Below are positions 35,878-44,903 of a DNA stretch of 64,000 bases, piece by piece. The stretch lies in the NCBI GenBank assembly GCA_963794995.1, contig CAWCFV010000002.1, positions 2,976,001-3,040,000 of the forward strand, given 5' to 3'. The notes below the pieces were generated by a model that saw only the letters and a list, made by a program, of their open reading frames with translations, ran no database searches and was not told where the DNA came from. The position numbers were made by a program, and so were the translations under genes. Origin of the DNA: CAWCFV01 sp963794995. Its GTDB lineage: Bacteria; Actinomycetota; Actinomycetes; JACCUZ01. Numbering within the stretch: position 1 is the first letter of the stretch; each line of letters opens with the position of its first letter.

Positions 35878-37226
35878 ACGTCGCGGAACCTGTTGATCGC
35901 GGTCTCGTGGCGGGCCCGCAGCTCGGGGTCGCGCACGCCGAGGCCCTCCTCGGGGGCGAGGCAGAGGACGCCGACCTTGCCCTGGTGGACGTTGGTGTGC
36001 ACGTCGTGCGCGGCCTGGCCGACCTGGTCCAGCGGGTAGCTGCGGGACAGCGTCGGATGGATCTTGCCGCGGGCGATCAGCCGGTTCGCCTCCCACGCCT
36101 CCCGGTAGTTGGCGAAGTGCGAGCCGATGATCCGCTTGAGGCTCATCCAGAGGTAGCGGTTGTCGTACTCGTGCATGAAGCCGCTCGTCGAGGCGCAGGT
36201 GACGATCGTGCCGCCCTTGCGGGTGACGAAGACCGAGGCACCGAAGGTCTCGCGGCCGGGGTGCTCGAAGACGATGTCGACGTCGTCGCCGCCGGTGAGC
36301 TCGCGGATCTTCTTGCCCAGCCGGGTCCACTCCTTGGGGTCCTGCGCCTGACGGCCGTCCTCGTCCTTCCAGAACCGGTAGCCCTCACCCGACGCCGCGC
36401 TGCGGTCGATGACCAGCTCGGCGCCCATCGAGCGGGCGATGGCGGCCTTCTCCTCGCTGGACACGACGCACACCGGCGTGGCGCCGCCGTTGACGGCCAG
36501 CTGGGTGGCGTACGAGCCGAGGCCGCCCGAGGCGCCCCAGATGAGGACGACGTCACCCTGCTTCATCCCCGCGCCGTTGCGGGACACCAGCTGCCGGTAG
36601 GCCGTGGAGTTGACCAGCCCCGGGCTGGCGGCCTCCTCCCAGGTGAGGTGGGCCGGCTTGGGCATCAGCTGGTTGGACTTCACCAGCGCCAGCTGCGCGA
36701 GGCCGCCGAAGTTGGTCTCGAAGCCCCAGATCCGCTGCTCCGGGTCGAGCATCGTGTCGTTGTGGCCGTCGGGGGACTCGAGCTCGACGGACAGGCAGTG
36801 CGCCACCACCTCGTCGCCCGGCTTCCAGGCGTGCACCCCCGGTCCGGTGCGCAGCACGACGCCTGCCAGGTCGGAGCCGAGCACGTGGTAGGGGAGGTCG
36901 TGGCGCTTCGACAGGGGGGACAGGCGGCCGTAGCGCGCGAGGAAGGCGAAGGTCGGCACCGGCTCGAAGATCGCCGACCACACGGTGTTGTAGTTGATGG
37001 CCGAGGCCATCACGGCGACCAGGGCCTCGCCCGGTCCCAGCTCGGGGGTCGCCACGTCCTCCACGTGCAGCGACTCGCGCGGGTCCTTGTCCCGGGACGC
37101 ACGGCCCTCGAACATCGCGACCTCGTCGGCGTGCACGGTGACCGCGCGGTAGGCCTCCGGTACCGGCAGCGCGGCCAGGTCGTCGGGCGACGCACCGGCC
37201 AGCACGGCCTCGAGGATCTCCTGCAC
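35874..37226 (-). CDS. ccr: crotonyl-CoA carboxylase/reductase
   Basis: Ccr reduces crotonyl-CoA with NADPH while fixing CO2 to give ethylmalonyl-CoA, the key step of the ethylmalonyl-CoA pathway. The 450-residue medium-chain reductase shows INYNTVWSAIFEPVPTFAFL, LGSDLAGVVLRTGPGVHAWK, a nucleotide-binding GASGGLGSYATQLAVNGGAT and the family-specific HPGRETFGASVFVTRKGG and CASTSGFMHEYDNRYLWMS. The CO2-pocket-type residues lie in these blocks. A GGAGG site lies about 9 bases before GTG 37226. The gene is intact. The window also holds the next enzymes of the pathway (epimerase, MeaA). Confidence 0.94.
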   Translation of the reverse strand: MQEILEAVLAGASPDDLAALPVPEAYRAVTVHADEVAMFEGRASRDKDPRESLHVEDVATPELGPGEALVAVMASAINYNTVWSAIFEPVPTFAFLARYGRLSPLSKRHDLPYHVLGSDLAGVVLRTGPGVHAWKPGDEVVAHCLSVELESPDGHNDTMLDPEQRIWGFETNFGGLAQLALVKSNQLMPKPAHLTWEEAASPGLVNSTAYRQLVSRNGAGMKQGDVVLIWGASGGLGSYATQLAVNGGATPVCVVSSEEKAAIARSMGAELVIDRSAASGEGYRFWKDEDGRQAQDPKEWTRLGKKIRELTGGDDVDIVFEHPGRETFGASVFVTRKGGTIVTCASTSGFMHEYDNRYLWMSLKRIIGSHFANYREAWEANRLIARGKIHPTLSRSYPLDQVGQAAHDVHTNVHQGKVGVLCLAPEEGLGVRDPELRARHETAINRFRDV

Positions 37227-37323
37227 GTCGGCCTCCGGGGGCTCGCGACTGGACGGTGCGCTCGGGTTCGGGCCCGATGCTACTGACCGGTAACCAGTGC
37301 TCGCGCGCAGGGTGGCGCCCCGC

Positions 37324-37506
37324 TCAGTCCTCGGAGGGCATCAGCACCCACAGCACGACGTAGACGAGCACCTGCGGGCCCGGCAGCAGCACCGACACCA
37401 CGAAGGCCGCGCGCACCGCCGCGGGGGACCAGCCGAAGCGCCGGGCGATTCCCGCGCAGACGCCGGCGATCACCCGCCGGCGAGGACGTACGAGACCGTT
37501 CATCAT
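37324..37506 (-). CDS. PspC domain protein
   Basis: A 60-residue protein that is just a PspC domain: RRRVIAGVCAGIARRFGWSP, then one membrane helix with the family turn (VSVLLPGPQVLVYVVLWVLM) and the end PSED. PspC proteins take part in envelope stress responses, but single-domain forms in actinobacteria have no assigned role. Two ATG codons at the start are adjacent. It lies between ccr and the epimerase gene on the same strand. Confidence 0.85.
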   Translation of the reverse strand: MMNGLVRPRRRVIAGVCAGIARRFGWSPAAVRAAFVVSVLLPGPQVLVYVVLWVLMPSED

Positions 37507-37528
37507 CCCCCGACGGTACGTCGGCGGG

Positions 37529-37951
37529 TCAGTGCGCGCCGTCCGGCGCCGCCTCGACCAGCTCGACGAGGACGCCCATGGCGTCCTTCGGGTGCACGAA
37601 GTTGACCCGGGAGCCCGCCGTGCCGCGGCGCGCCTCGTCGTAGAGCAGCCGGACTCCCCGGGCCCGCAGGTCGGCGGTGACGGCGTCGATGTCCTCGACG
37701 CCGTACGCCACCTGCTGGACCCCCGGGCCGGAGCGGTCGAGGAAGCGGGCGATGGGCGAGTCGGCCGACAGCGGCGCCAGCAGCTGGATGCACGACCCGG
37801 AGCCGCCCACGTCGAGCATCGCCTCGCGGACGCCCTGCTCCTCGTTGACCTCCTCGTGCACGACCCGCACGTCGAACGTGCGGGCGTAGAAGGCGATCGC
37901 CTCGTCGAGGTCGCGCACGGCCAGACCGACGTGGTCGATGCGGGTCAGCAT
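37529..37951 (-). CDS. mce: methylmalonyl-CoA/ethylmalonyl-CoA epimerase
   Basis: A 140-residue VOC-fold metalloenzyme that flips the stereocentre of methylmalonyl-CoA (and ethylmalonyl-CoA). Metal ligands lie in IDHVGLAVRDLDEA (His), HHE-like positions in the middle (SCIQLLAPL; GPGVQQVAYGVEDIDA) and the final VELVEA (Glu). RVNFVHPKDAMGVLVELVE is the typical C-terminal block. It is divergent from the thiolase gene, with 48 bases between starts. Its role links Ccr and the mutases in this window. Confidence 0.92.
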   Translation of the reverse strand: MLTRIDHVGLAVRDLDEAIAFYARTFDVRVVHEEVNEEQGVREAMLDVGGSGSCIQLLAPLSADSPIARFLDRSGPGVQQVAYGVEDIDAVTADLRARGVRLLYDEARRGTAGSRVNFVHPKDAMGVLVELVEAAPDGAH

Positions 37952-37999
37952 GCGGCTATCGTGACAGCGCTGGGATCCACGCTGCTCAGGAGGTCGTCC

Positions 38000-39199
38000 A
38001 TGGCTCGCACGTCTGGCTCCGTCATCGTCGCCGGTGCCCGCACGCCGATGGGTCGGCTGCTCGGGTCCCTCAAGGACTTCTCCGGTACCGACCTCGGTGC
38101 CGTCGCGATCAAGGGCGCGCTCGAGAAGTCCGGGGTGAGCCCCGACCAGGTCGAGTACGTGATCATGGGCCAGGTCCTGCAGACCGGAGCCGGCCAGATC
38201 CCGGCCCGCCAGGCGGCCGTGAAGGCCGGTATCCCGATGGACGTCCCGGCGCTGACCATCAACAAGGTCTGCCTCTCCGGGGTCGACGCGATCGCCCTGG
38301 CCGACCAGCTGATCCGCGCCGGGGAGTTCGACGTCGTGGTGGCCGGGGGGATGGAGTCGATGACCCAGGCCCCCCACTTCCTGCCGGGGTCCCGCGAGGG
38401 CGTCAAGTTCGGCGACGTGAAGCTGGTCGACTCGATGTCCCACGACGGCCTCTGGGACGTCTTCACCACCCAGGCGATGGGTGCGCTCACCGAGGCGTGC
38501 AACGCCGAGCTCGGCATCTCCCGCGAGGAGCAGGACGCGTTCTCCGCGCGGTCGCACCAGCGCGCGGCCGAGGCGTGGAAGAACGGCCTCTTCGACGACG
38601 AGGTCGTGCCGGTCGAGATCCCGCAGCGCAAGGGCGACCCGGTGCTGTTCAAGGAGGACGAGGGCATCCGGGCCGACACCACGGCCGAGAGCCTGGGCAG
38701 GCTGCGCCCGGCGTTCAGCAAGGACGGCACCATCACCGCGGGCTCGTCCTCCCAGATCTCCGACGGCGCGGCGGCCGTCGTCGTGATGAGCAAGGCGAAG
38801 GCCGAGGAGCTCGGGCTCGCCTGGCTCGCCGAGATCGGCGCGCACGGCGTGGTGGCCGGCCCCGACTCGACCCTGCAGTCACAGCCCTCGGCCGCGATCA
38901 CCAGGGCCTGCGCCAAGGAGGGCATCAGTCCCGCCGACCTCGACCTGGTCGAGATCAACGAGGCGTTCGCCAGCGTCGGCCTCAAGTCGGTCCGCGACCT
39001 CGGCATCGACGAGGACCGGGTCAACGTCAACGGCGGCGCGATCGCCCTGGGCCACCCGATCGGGATGTCCGGCGCCCGCATCGCCCTGCACCTCGCCCTC
39101 GAGCTGAAGCGGCGCGGCGGTGGTGTCGGCGCTGCCGCGCTCTGCGGCGGCGGCGGCCAGGGTGACGCCCTGGTGCTGCGCGTGCCGGCAGCCGGCTGA
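38000..39199 (+). CDS. acetyl-CoA C-acetyltransferase (thiolase)
   Basis: A 399-residue thiolase that condenses two acetyl-CoA to acetoacetyl-CoA or cleaves 3-oxoacyl-CoA. The nucleophilic cysteine sits in INKVCLSGVDAIALADQLI. The GHP histidine (NVNGGAIALGHPIGMSGAR) and the C-terminal cysteine (GAAALCGGGGQGDAL) complete the active site. A CAGGAGG site precedes ATG 38000 by 7 bases. It is followed nine bases later by meaB. With Ccr, epimerase and MeaA it fits acetyl-CoA assimilation. Confidence 0.92.
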   Translation: MARTSGSVIVAGARTPMGRLLGSLKDFSGTDLGAVAIKGALEKSGVSPDQVEYVIMGQVLQTGAGQIPARQAAVKAGIPMDVPALTINKVCLSGVDAIALADQLIRAGEFDVVVAGGMESMTQAPHFLPGSREGVKFGDVKLVDSMSHDGLWDVFTTQAMGALTEACNAELGISREEQDAFSARSHQRAAEAWKNGLFDDEVVPVEIPQRKGDPVLFKEDEGIRADTTAESLGRLRPAFSKDGTITAGSSSQISDGAAAVVVMSKAKAEELGLAWLAEIGAHGVVAGPDSTLQSQPSAAITRACAKEGISPADLDLVEINEAFASVGLKSVRDLGIDEDRVNVNGGAIALGHPIGMSGARIALHLALELKRRGGGVGAAALCGGGGQGDALVLRVPAAG

Positions 39200-39208
39200 C
39201 CGCCGACG

Positions 39209-40192
39209 GTGGCTCCCGCGCCGGACGTCGGCGCACTGGTCGAGCGCGCCCGCGAGGGTGACGCCCGGTCGGTCGCGCGACTGATCTCCCTGGTCGAGGA
39301 CGCCTCGCCGCTGCTGCGCGAGGCGATGGCCGCGCTGGCGCCGTACGGCGGCCGCGCGACCGTCATCGGCCTCACCGGCGCCCCTGGGGTCGGGAAGTCG
39401 ACCTCCACCAACGCGCTCGTCGCGGCGTTCCGTGGCCGCGGGCGGCGGGTCGGCGTGCTGGCGGTCGACCCGTCCTCGCCGTTCTCGGGGGGCGCGCTGC
39501 TCGGCGACCGGGTGCGGATGCAGGACCACGCCCTCGACCGGGACGTCTACATCAGGTCGATGGCCAGCCGGGGCCATCTCGGCGGACTGGCGTGGGCCAC
39601 GCCGCAGGCCTTGCGGGTGCTCGATGCAGCCGGCTGCGACGTCGTCCTGGTCGAGACCGTGGGGGTCGGGCAGTCCGAGGTCGAGGTCGCGCGCACCGCC
39701 GACACCACCGTGGTGCTGCTGGCCCCCGGCATGGGTGACGCGATCCAGGCCGCCAAGGCCGGCATCCTCGAGGTGGGCGACGTCTACGTCGTGAACAAGG
39801 CCGACCGGGACGGCGCCGACGCCACCGTCCGGGAGCTGCGGCACATGCTGACGCTCGGTGAGCGCCGCGGTCCCGGCGAGTGGCGGCCGCCCGTCGTCCG
39901 CACGGTCGCGTCCCGGGGTGAGGGCCTCGACGAGCTGCTCGAGGCGCTGGACAAGCACCGCGCCTGGCTGGAGGAGACGGGCACCCTGCACGAGCGCCGA
40001 CTGCACCGCGCGGCCGACGAGGTCGAGGCCATCGCGCTCACCACGCTGCGCGAGCGGGTCGGCGACCTGCGCACCCGCGAGGGCGAGGCGAACCTCGACA
40101 CGCTGGCCGCCGACGTCGTCGCCGGACGCAGCGACCCCTACGCCGCGGCCGACGCCCTCCTCGCGGGCCTGACGGCCGGCCGGGCACAGTAG
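39209..40192 (+). CDS. meaB: MeaB-type GTPase, mutase chaperone
   Basis: MeaB (ArgK family) protects and reloads B12-dependent acyl-CoA mutases using GTP. The 327-residue G3E GTPase has the P-loop GLTGAPGVGKSTSTNALVAA, VLAVDPSSPFSGGALLGDR, the switch III-type RGHLGGLAWATPQ, Walker B VVLVETVGVGQSE and the base-recognition NKAD. GTG 39209 starts nine bases after the thiolase stop, suggesting one operon. It probably serves both MeaA (13-15 kb) and the IcmA-like mutase (45-47 kb). Confidence 0.93.
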   Translation: MAPAPDVGALVERAREGDARSVARLISLVEDASPLLREAMAALAPYGGRATVIGLTGAPGVGKSTSTNALVAAFRGRGRRVGVLAVDPSSPFSGGALLGDRVRMQDHALDRDVYIRSMASRGHLGGLAWATPQALRVLDAAGCDVVLVETVGVGQSEVEVARTADTTVVLLAPGMGDAIQAAKAGILEVGDVYVVNKADRDGADATVRELRHMLTLGERRGPGEWRPPVVRTVASRGEGLDELLEALDKHRAWLEETGTLHERRLHRAADEVEAIALTTLRERVGDLRTREGEANLDTLAADVVAGRSDPYAAADALLAGLTAGRAQ

Positions 40193-40240
40193 GCCCCGGG
40201 GTCGCTGTCACATTCCGGGCCGCGGCGGTGCTGTCAGGGC

Positions 40241-40865
40241 ATGGACGTGGTGCAAGGCGACCGGACGGCGAAGGTGGCCGTGCCGGTCTCCGACGACGCA
40301 GCGGGTGCAGCCTGGCTGCGGGACGGGAGGACGGCGGACGTGCGGGTGTCGCGCTCGACCGGCGGGGACGTGCGGGCCGACCTCGACCAGGTCTTCCGTC
40401 GCGACTACCCGCTGGTGGTCGGCGTCGCCGCCCGGGTGCTGGGCGCGCTGGGACGAGGCGGAGGACGTCGCGCAGGAGGTGTTCCTCTCCTTCGGCCGGT
40501 CCGAGGTGCCCCTCGGGGAGGCCCGCGGCTGGCTGTCCGTCGCCGCTGCCCACACGGCGCTGAACCTGGTCCGGTCTGGACGCCGCCGCGCGTCCCGCGA
40601 GGAGGTCGTCGCCGCCTCCGCGGACACCGTCGTGGCCGACGTCGCCGAGGCCGTGGTCACCCTCGAGGAGCGCCGGCTGGTGCGCTCCGCGCTCGGCCGG
40701 CTGCCCCGCACCCAGGCGGTGGCCCTGGTGCTCCGCCACAGCGGCCTGAGCTACGCCGACGTCGCGGCCGCCCTCGACCTGTCACCCGGCAGCGTCGGCA
40801 CCACCGTGCGGCGCGCCGAATCCGCACTGCGCAAGGAGATGAACCGTCATGCGTCATCCGACTGA
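40241..40865 (+). CDS. ECF-type RNA polymerase sigma factor
   Basis: After ignoring one extra G near 40450, the protein is about 207 residues. A variable N-terminus is followed by sigma region 2 (ADLDQVFRRDYPLVVGVAAR, then W/DEAEDVAQEVFLSFGRS) and region 4 (LPRTQAVALVLRHSGLSYAD, then VAAALDLSPGSVGTTVRRAE). It overlaps the downstream anti-sigma gene by 17 bases, the usual arrangement for a controlled pair. Two GCTGTCA copies (40204-40210 and 40230-40236) lie just upstream of the ATG and may be part of an autoregulated promoter. The start could also lie further in. Confidence 0.82.
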
Positions 40866-41949
40866 GGGCGTCCTGCGCCGGCTGCTCGACGAGCCCGCCG
40901 GCGTGGCCGTCGCCGACCGCCGGCACGTCGTCGACTGCCCGCAGTGCCTCGACCGAGCTCGCCGCAGCGCGCGAGGACGCCGACCTGGTCGGTGCCGCAC
41001 TGGCGACCGAGGGCGGCGAGCGCCTCGACGTCGCCACCGCGTGGCGGCGCCTGTCGAGCGCCTCGTCCACCGTGGCCGCCACCGAGCTGACCCGCGCGAC
41101 CGCCCGATCGCGGGCCGGCCGCGCCGACCGGGCCCGCCGGGCCCTGCAGCGTCCGGTCGTCGCGGCGGTCGCCGTCGCCGCGGTGCTCGCCGGCGCCGGA
41201 ACTGCGGCAGCGAACGACTGGCTGCCGATCTTCCGGACGGAGCAGGTCGCCCCGGTCAGCCTCCGCGCCACCGACCTGGTGGCCCTGCCCGACCTGAGCG
41301 CCTACGGCGACGTGCAGGTCACTGGGGAGCAGGACGTCCACGAGGTGGCCGACGCGGCCGCTGCGGCGTCCGAGACCGGTCTCGACGTGCCCGAGGTCGG
41401 ACGACCTGCCCCGCGGCGTCACCGGCGACCCGGTCTTCCAGGTGGGCGGCAAGGTGAGCGCCACCTTCACGTTCTCGGCGGAGCGCGCGCGCGGCTGCGG
41501 CTGACGGCAAGCAGCTGCCGACGCCCCCGGCCGGCCTGGACGGCAGCCAGGTCCGGCTCGACGCCGGGCCCGGGCTGGCCCAGGTCTGGTCCTCCTCGGC
41601 GGGCGCGCCCGCCCTGGTCGTGGGTCGGGCCGTCGCGCCGACCGCGTTCTCCTCCGGCGTCCCGTTCGAGACCGTGCGCGACTACCTGCTGTCGCTGCCC
41701 GGGCTGCCCGACGACGTCGCCGCGCAGCTGCGGACCTTCACCGCGGACGGCTCCACGCTGCCGCTGCCGGTGCCGGCGGACGAGGTCACCACGTCGTCGG
41801 CGCAGGTCGACGGTGTGCCGGCGACGGTGCTGCAGACCAGGGACCGCACGCTGGCCGCCGTCGTCTGGGTGACCGACGGCGACCTGACGCTGGTGGCGGG
41901 ATCGCTGGACGTCGACGAGGTGCTGTCCGTCGCCCGGGCGCTGCGGTGA
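40849..41949 (+). CDS. membrane-anchored zinc-finger anti-sigma factor
   Basis: About 365 residues after correcting three extra bases (near 40952, 41399 and 41499). The N-terminal part has the anti-sigma zinc motif H-x3-C-x2-C (RHVVDCPQCLDE). One membrane helix follows (PVVAAVAVAAVLAGAGTAAA) and then an extracytoplasmic domain of about 240 residues ending VDEVLSVARALR. It should bind the sigma factor encoded just before it and release it on an envelope signal. Its TGA overlaps the GTG of the ABC ATPase gene, which may be a regulon member. Confidence 0.8.
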
Positions 41950-42954
41950 GCGTGGCGGAGGAGAGCACGCTGGCAGCCGACGCCGCGCGGCGCTCGGCGG
42001 CCGACCTGGTCGCCGGGCTGCCGTCGGCGCCTGCTGTCTGGTGCTCGGGGCTGCGCAAGCGGTACGGGAAGCAGCAGGCCGTCGAGGATGTCGGCTTCCA
42101 GGTGGGCCGGGGCGAGGTCGTCGGGCTGCTCGGTCCCAACGGGGCCGGCAAGACCTCGGTGATCAAGATGCTGCTGGGCCTGGTCCGGCCGGACGACGGC
42201 GAGGTGATGCTGCTCGGGCAGCCCGCCGCCGACCCGGCCGCCCGCACGCGGGTCGGCTACCTGCCCGAGCTGTTCCGCTACCAGCCGTGGCTCAGCCCGA
42301 CCGAGGTGCTCACCCTGCACGTCCGGCTCTCGGGCATCGACGTCCCGGCTCGAGCAGCGACAGGACTCCCTGGCGCTGGTCGGCCTCGCCGACCGCGCCG
42401 GTGACCGGGTGGGCGGCTTCTCCAAGGGCATGCAGCAGCGCCTCGGGCTGGCCGTCGCGCTGGTGGCCGGGCCCGAGCTGGTGGTGCTCGACGAGCCGAC
42501 CAGCGCGCTGGACCCGCTGGGTCGCGCCGACGTCCGCGACATCGTGCTCGCGCTGCGGGAGAAGGGCGTCGCGGTGCTGCTGAACTCGCACCTGATCGGC
42601 GAGGTCGAGCGGGTCTGCGACCGCGTGGTCATCCTCGACCGGGGACGGGTCGCCGCGTCCGGCACGCTCGCCGAGCTGCTCGGGCAGCGCGAGCTGCACC
42701 TGCAGCTGAGCGACGTCACCGCGGAGGCGGAGGCGCGGCTCGCCGCGACCGGGAAGGTCGGCCACGAGGCCGGCGCGTGGACCGTGACGCTCGCTGCCGA
42801 CGACGAGGGCACGGCAGTGCCCGACCTGGTGCGTGACCTGGCCGCGCTCGGCGTACGGGTGCACGCCGTCGAACCGGCACGGATCACCCTGGAGGAACGC
42901 CTGCTCGGCATCCTGCGGGACGGCGCTGCCGATCGCTCCGGAGGGCCCCGATGA
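41946..42954 (+). CDS. ABC transporter ATP-binding protein
   Basis: About 335 residues, with one extra C near 42351. Walker A (LLGPNGAGKTSVIKML), a signature of the form GGFSKGMQQRLGLAVALV, Walker B (LVVLDEPTSALDP) and the H-loop (LLNSHLIGEVERV) are visible. The signature is FSKGMQQR, the type seen in ABC-2 exporters of copper/NosF or bacitracin-like branches. A 25-residue N-terminal extension is Ala/Glu-rich. It is translationally coupled to the anti-sigma gene before it and to the permease after it. Confidence 0.85.
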
Positions 42955-43821
42955 CGACCCGGACGGCCCGGACGGTCCTGACCATCGCCGCGCTCACCCT
43001 GCGCGAGGCGTCCCGGCGCCGGGTGCTGCTCGCCCTCGGCGGCCTCACGGTGGTCCTGCTCGCTGCTCAGCGGCTGGGGGTTCTCCCGGCTGGCGGCGGA
43101 GTCGGGCGGCAGCGCGCTCACCAGCGGCGAGGCGCGGCTGACGGCGTCCATCGTGCTCAACCTGGTGATGTTCGGCTTCAGCCTGATCGCGGCGCTGGGG
43201 ACCGCCTTCCTCGCCGGCCCCACGCTGTCCGGCGAGACGGAGTCGGGGATCGCGCTGGCCATGCTGGCCCGGCCGGTGCGCCGTTCCGCCTTCCTGCTCG
43301 GCAAGTGGCTCGGCCTGGTGGTCTTCGGCAGCGGCTTCGTCGTCCGCCGCGGGGCTGGCCCAGCTGCCTCGTGGTGCGGGCGACGGCGGACTACTGGCCG
43401 CCGAACGCGGCCGGCAGCGCTGGCGCTGCTCGCCGCCCAGACGACGGTGCTGCTCACCCTCGCCGTGCTCCTCTCGACGGCCGTCTCGCCGATGGCGTCC
43501 GGTGTCCTCGCGGTGGGCCTGTTCTGCATGACCTGGGTGGCCGGCGTCGTCGGTGGCGTGGGTGCGTCCTTCGGGAACGAGGCAGTCGCGCGGGTGGGCT
43601 CGGTGTCGCGGATCCTGCTCCCCACCGACGGCATCTGGCAGGGCGCCATGCACGCGTTCCAGGATCCCTCGGTGCTCGCCACCTTCGGCGGCGCGGACGT
43701 CGACGCCTTTCCCTTCCTGAGCTCGTCCCCGCTGACGCCGGTCTACCTCGCGTGGACGGTCATCTGGGTGGCGATGGTGTGGGGTCTGGCCGCGAGCACG
43801 TTCGTCCGCAAGGACCTCTGA
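42951..43821 (+). CDS. ABC-2 family permease
   Basis: The corrected protein is about 288 residues with six hydrophobic segments. It begins TVLTIAALTLREASRRRVLL, has LNLVMFGFSLIAALGTAFLA, then SGETESGIALAMLARPVRRS, the loop typical of NosY/ABC-2 permeases. It ends in WTVIWVAMVWGLAASTFVRK. Four extra bases interrupt it (near 43059, 43343, 43371 and 43418). ATG 42951 overlaps the ATPase stop (ATGA). Together they form an exporter of unknown substrate downstream of the sigma/anti-sigma pair. Confidence 0.82.
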
Positions 43822-43853
43822 CCGGACGTCACCGGACTCACCTCCGCGGGCCG

Positions 43854-44903
43854 TCAGTGCGGCGACGGCGAGGCGGTGCCGCTCCCCCCGGTGCCGCTCC
43901 CGGACGGCGCCGGGCTCGACGGGCTCGGGTCCGGGCCGGTGGTCGTCGGGCCCGGACCCGGTGGCGTGGTGGTCTCGCTCGGCGTCGGCAGCGGGGTGGT
44001 GGAGGGCTCCGGCGGGCGGGTCGGCGCCACGGGGCAGGCGAAGGTGACGTCCTGCGCCGTCGTCCGACCGGCCCGCAGCGCGACCTCGCGGATGCGCCCC
44101 CGCGCGCCGAGGACGGACGTGCCCTCGGGTGCGCCGGAGATCCGGTAGCGGTCGCCCTCGCGCAGCCCGCTGAGCCGTACCGCTGCCGAGCGGTGCCCGT
44201 CGACCCAGAGCCAGAGGGGGAACTCGGTGCCCGGGCACGCGACGTCGGTGCGCACCATGCCGGTCACGACGGCGCCCGCCTCGACGACCGACACCACGTG
44301 GTGCCGTACGGTGCCGCAGCTGGGGGTGTCGACGAAACGGGCGGCGTAGGCGCCGTCGGCCTCGGAGCCGAGCCGGGCGTTGAGCGGCCAGGACGTCACG
44401 AGCAGCGGACCTCCCGTGCACGCGACGGAGTACCAGCCGGCGCTGTTGGTGCGCGCCGGCGGCGTGCGCGGGACGAAGCCCTTCTCGGTCAGGCTGCCGG
44501 CGTAGACGTAGAGCCTGCTGACCGGTGCCCCGGACGTGTCCAGGATCTCGCCGCGCAGGTAGGTCGCGCCGGGCTTCCGAGGCGCCGGGACGGGCGTCGT
44601 CGCGTCGTCCTTGGTCCGCGTCCGTCCGGTCGCGGGCAGCTTCGAGGCCTGGAGCGACCGGCTCGCCGGGCTCGTGGTGGTGGTCGCGGCGCTCGTCTGG
44701 TTCACGGCGGCCGCGATGGTGTCGCGCACGCCGCTCGGGCCGCCCATCGCGAGACCGCCGAAGATCCCGGCGAGGAAGACACCGGTGATGCCGCAGGCGG
44801 CCGCGGCGCGGTGGAACCGGCGGGCCTGTGCCTCGCGGTAGACCGCGGCGAAGCGGTCGGGCGGGGGGCGCAGCGGCTCGGGGCGGCGCGGGTGACCGGT
44901 CAC
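43854..44903 (-). CDS. single-pass membrane protein with Pro/Ser/Thr-rich tail, partner of an ECF sigma factor
   Basis: A 349-residue protein: a basic cytoplasmic N-terminus (1-32), one membrane helix (about 33-55), a Thr/Ser-rich linker, an extracytoplasmic domain with a beta-sandwich look (TYLRGEILDTSGAPVSRLYV, TNSAGWYSVACTGGPLLVTS and a later VVTGMVRTDVACPGTEFPLW) and a low-complexity tail of Pro, Ser, Thr and Gly. Four or more cysteines in the outer domain could pair. GTG 44903 overlaps the stop of the upstream sigma gene. It may be an anti-sigma-like regulator without the zinc motif. That role is inferred from the pairing only. Confidence 0.7.
   Translation of the reverse strand: MTGHPRRPEPLRPPPDRFAAVYREAQARRFHRAAAACGITGVFLAGIFGGLAMGGPSGVRDTIAAAVNQTSAATTTTSPASRSLQASKLPATGRTRTKDDATTPVPAPRKPGATYLRGEILDTSGAPVSRLYVYAGSLTEKGFVPRTPPARTNSAGWYSVACTGGPLLVTSWPLNARLGSEADGAYAARFVDTPSCGTVRHHVVSVVEAGAVVTGMVRTDVACPGTEFPLWLWVDGHRSAAVRLSGLREGDRYRISGAPEGTSVLGARGRIREVALRAGRTTAQDVTFACPVAPTRPPEPSTTPLPTPSETTTPPGPGPTTTGPDPSPSSPAPSGSGTGGSGTASPSPH

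Noticed and set aside
37282..37298. ACTGACCGGTAACCAGT upstream of ccr as an operator
   Set aside because: Only four bases on each side are symmetric, so the palindrome is too weak to call.
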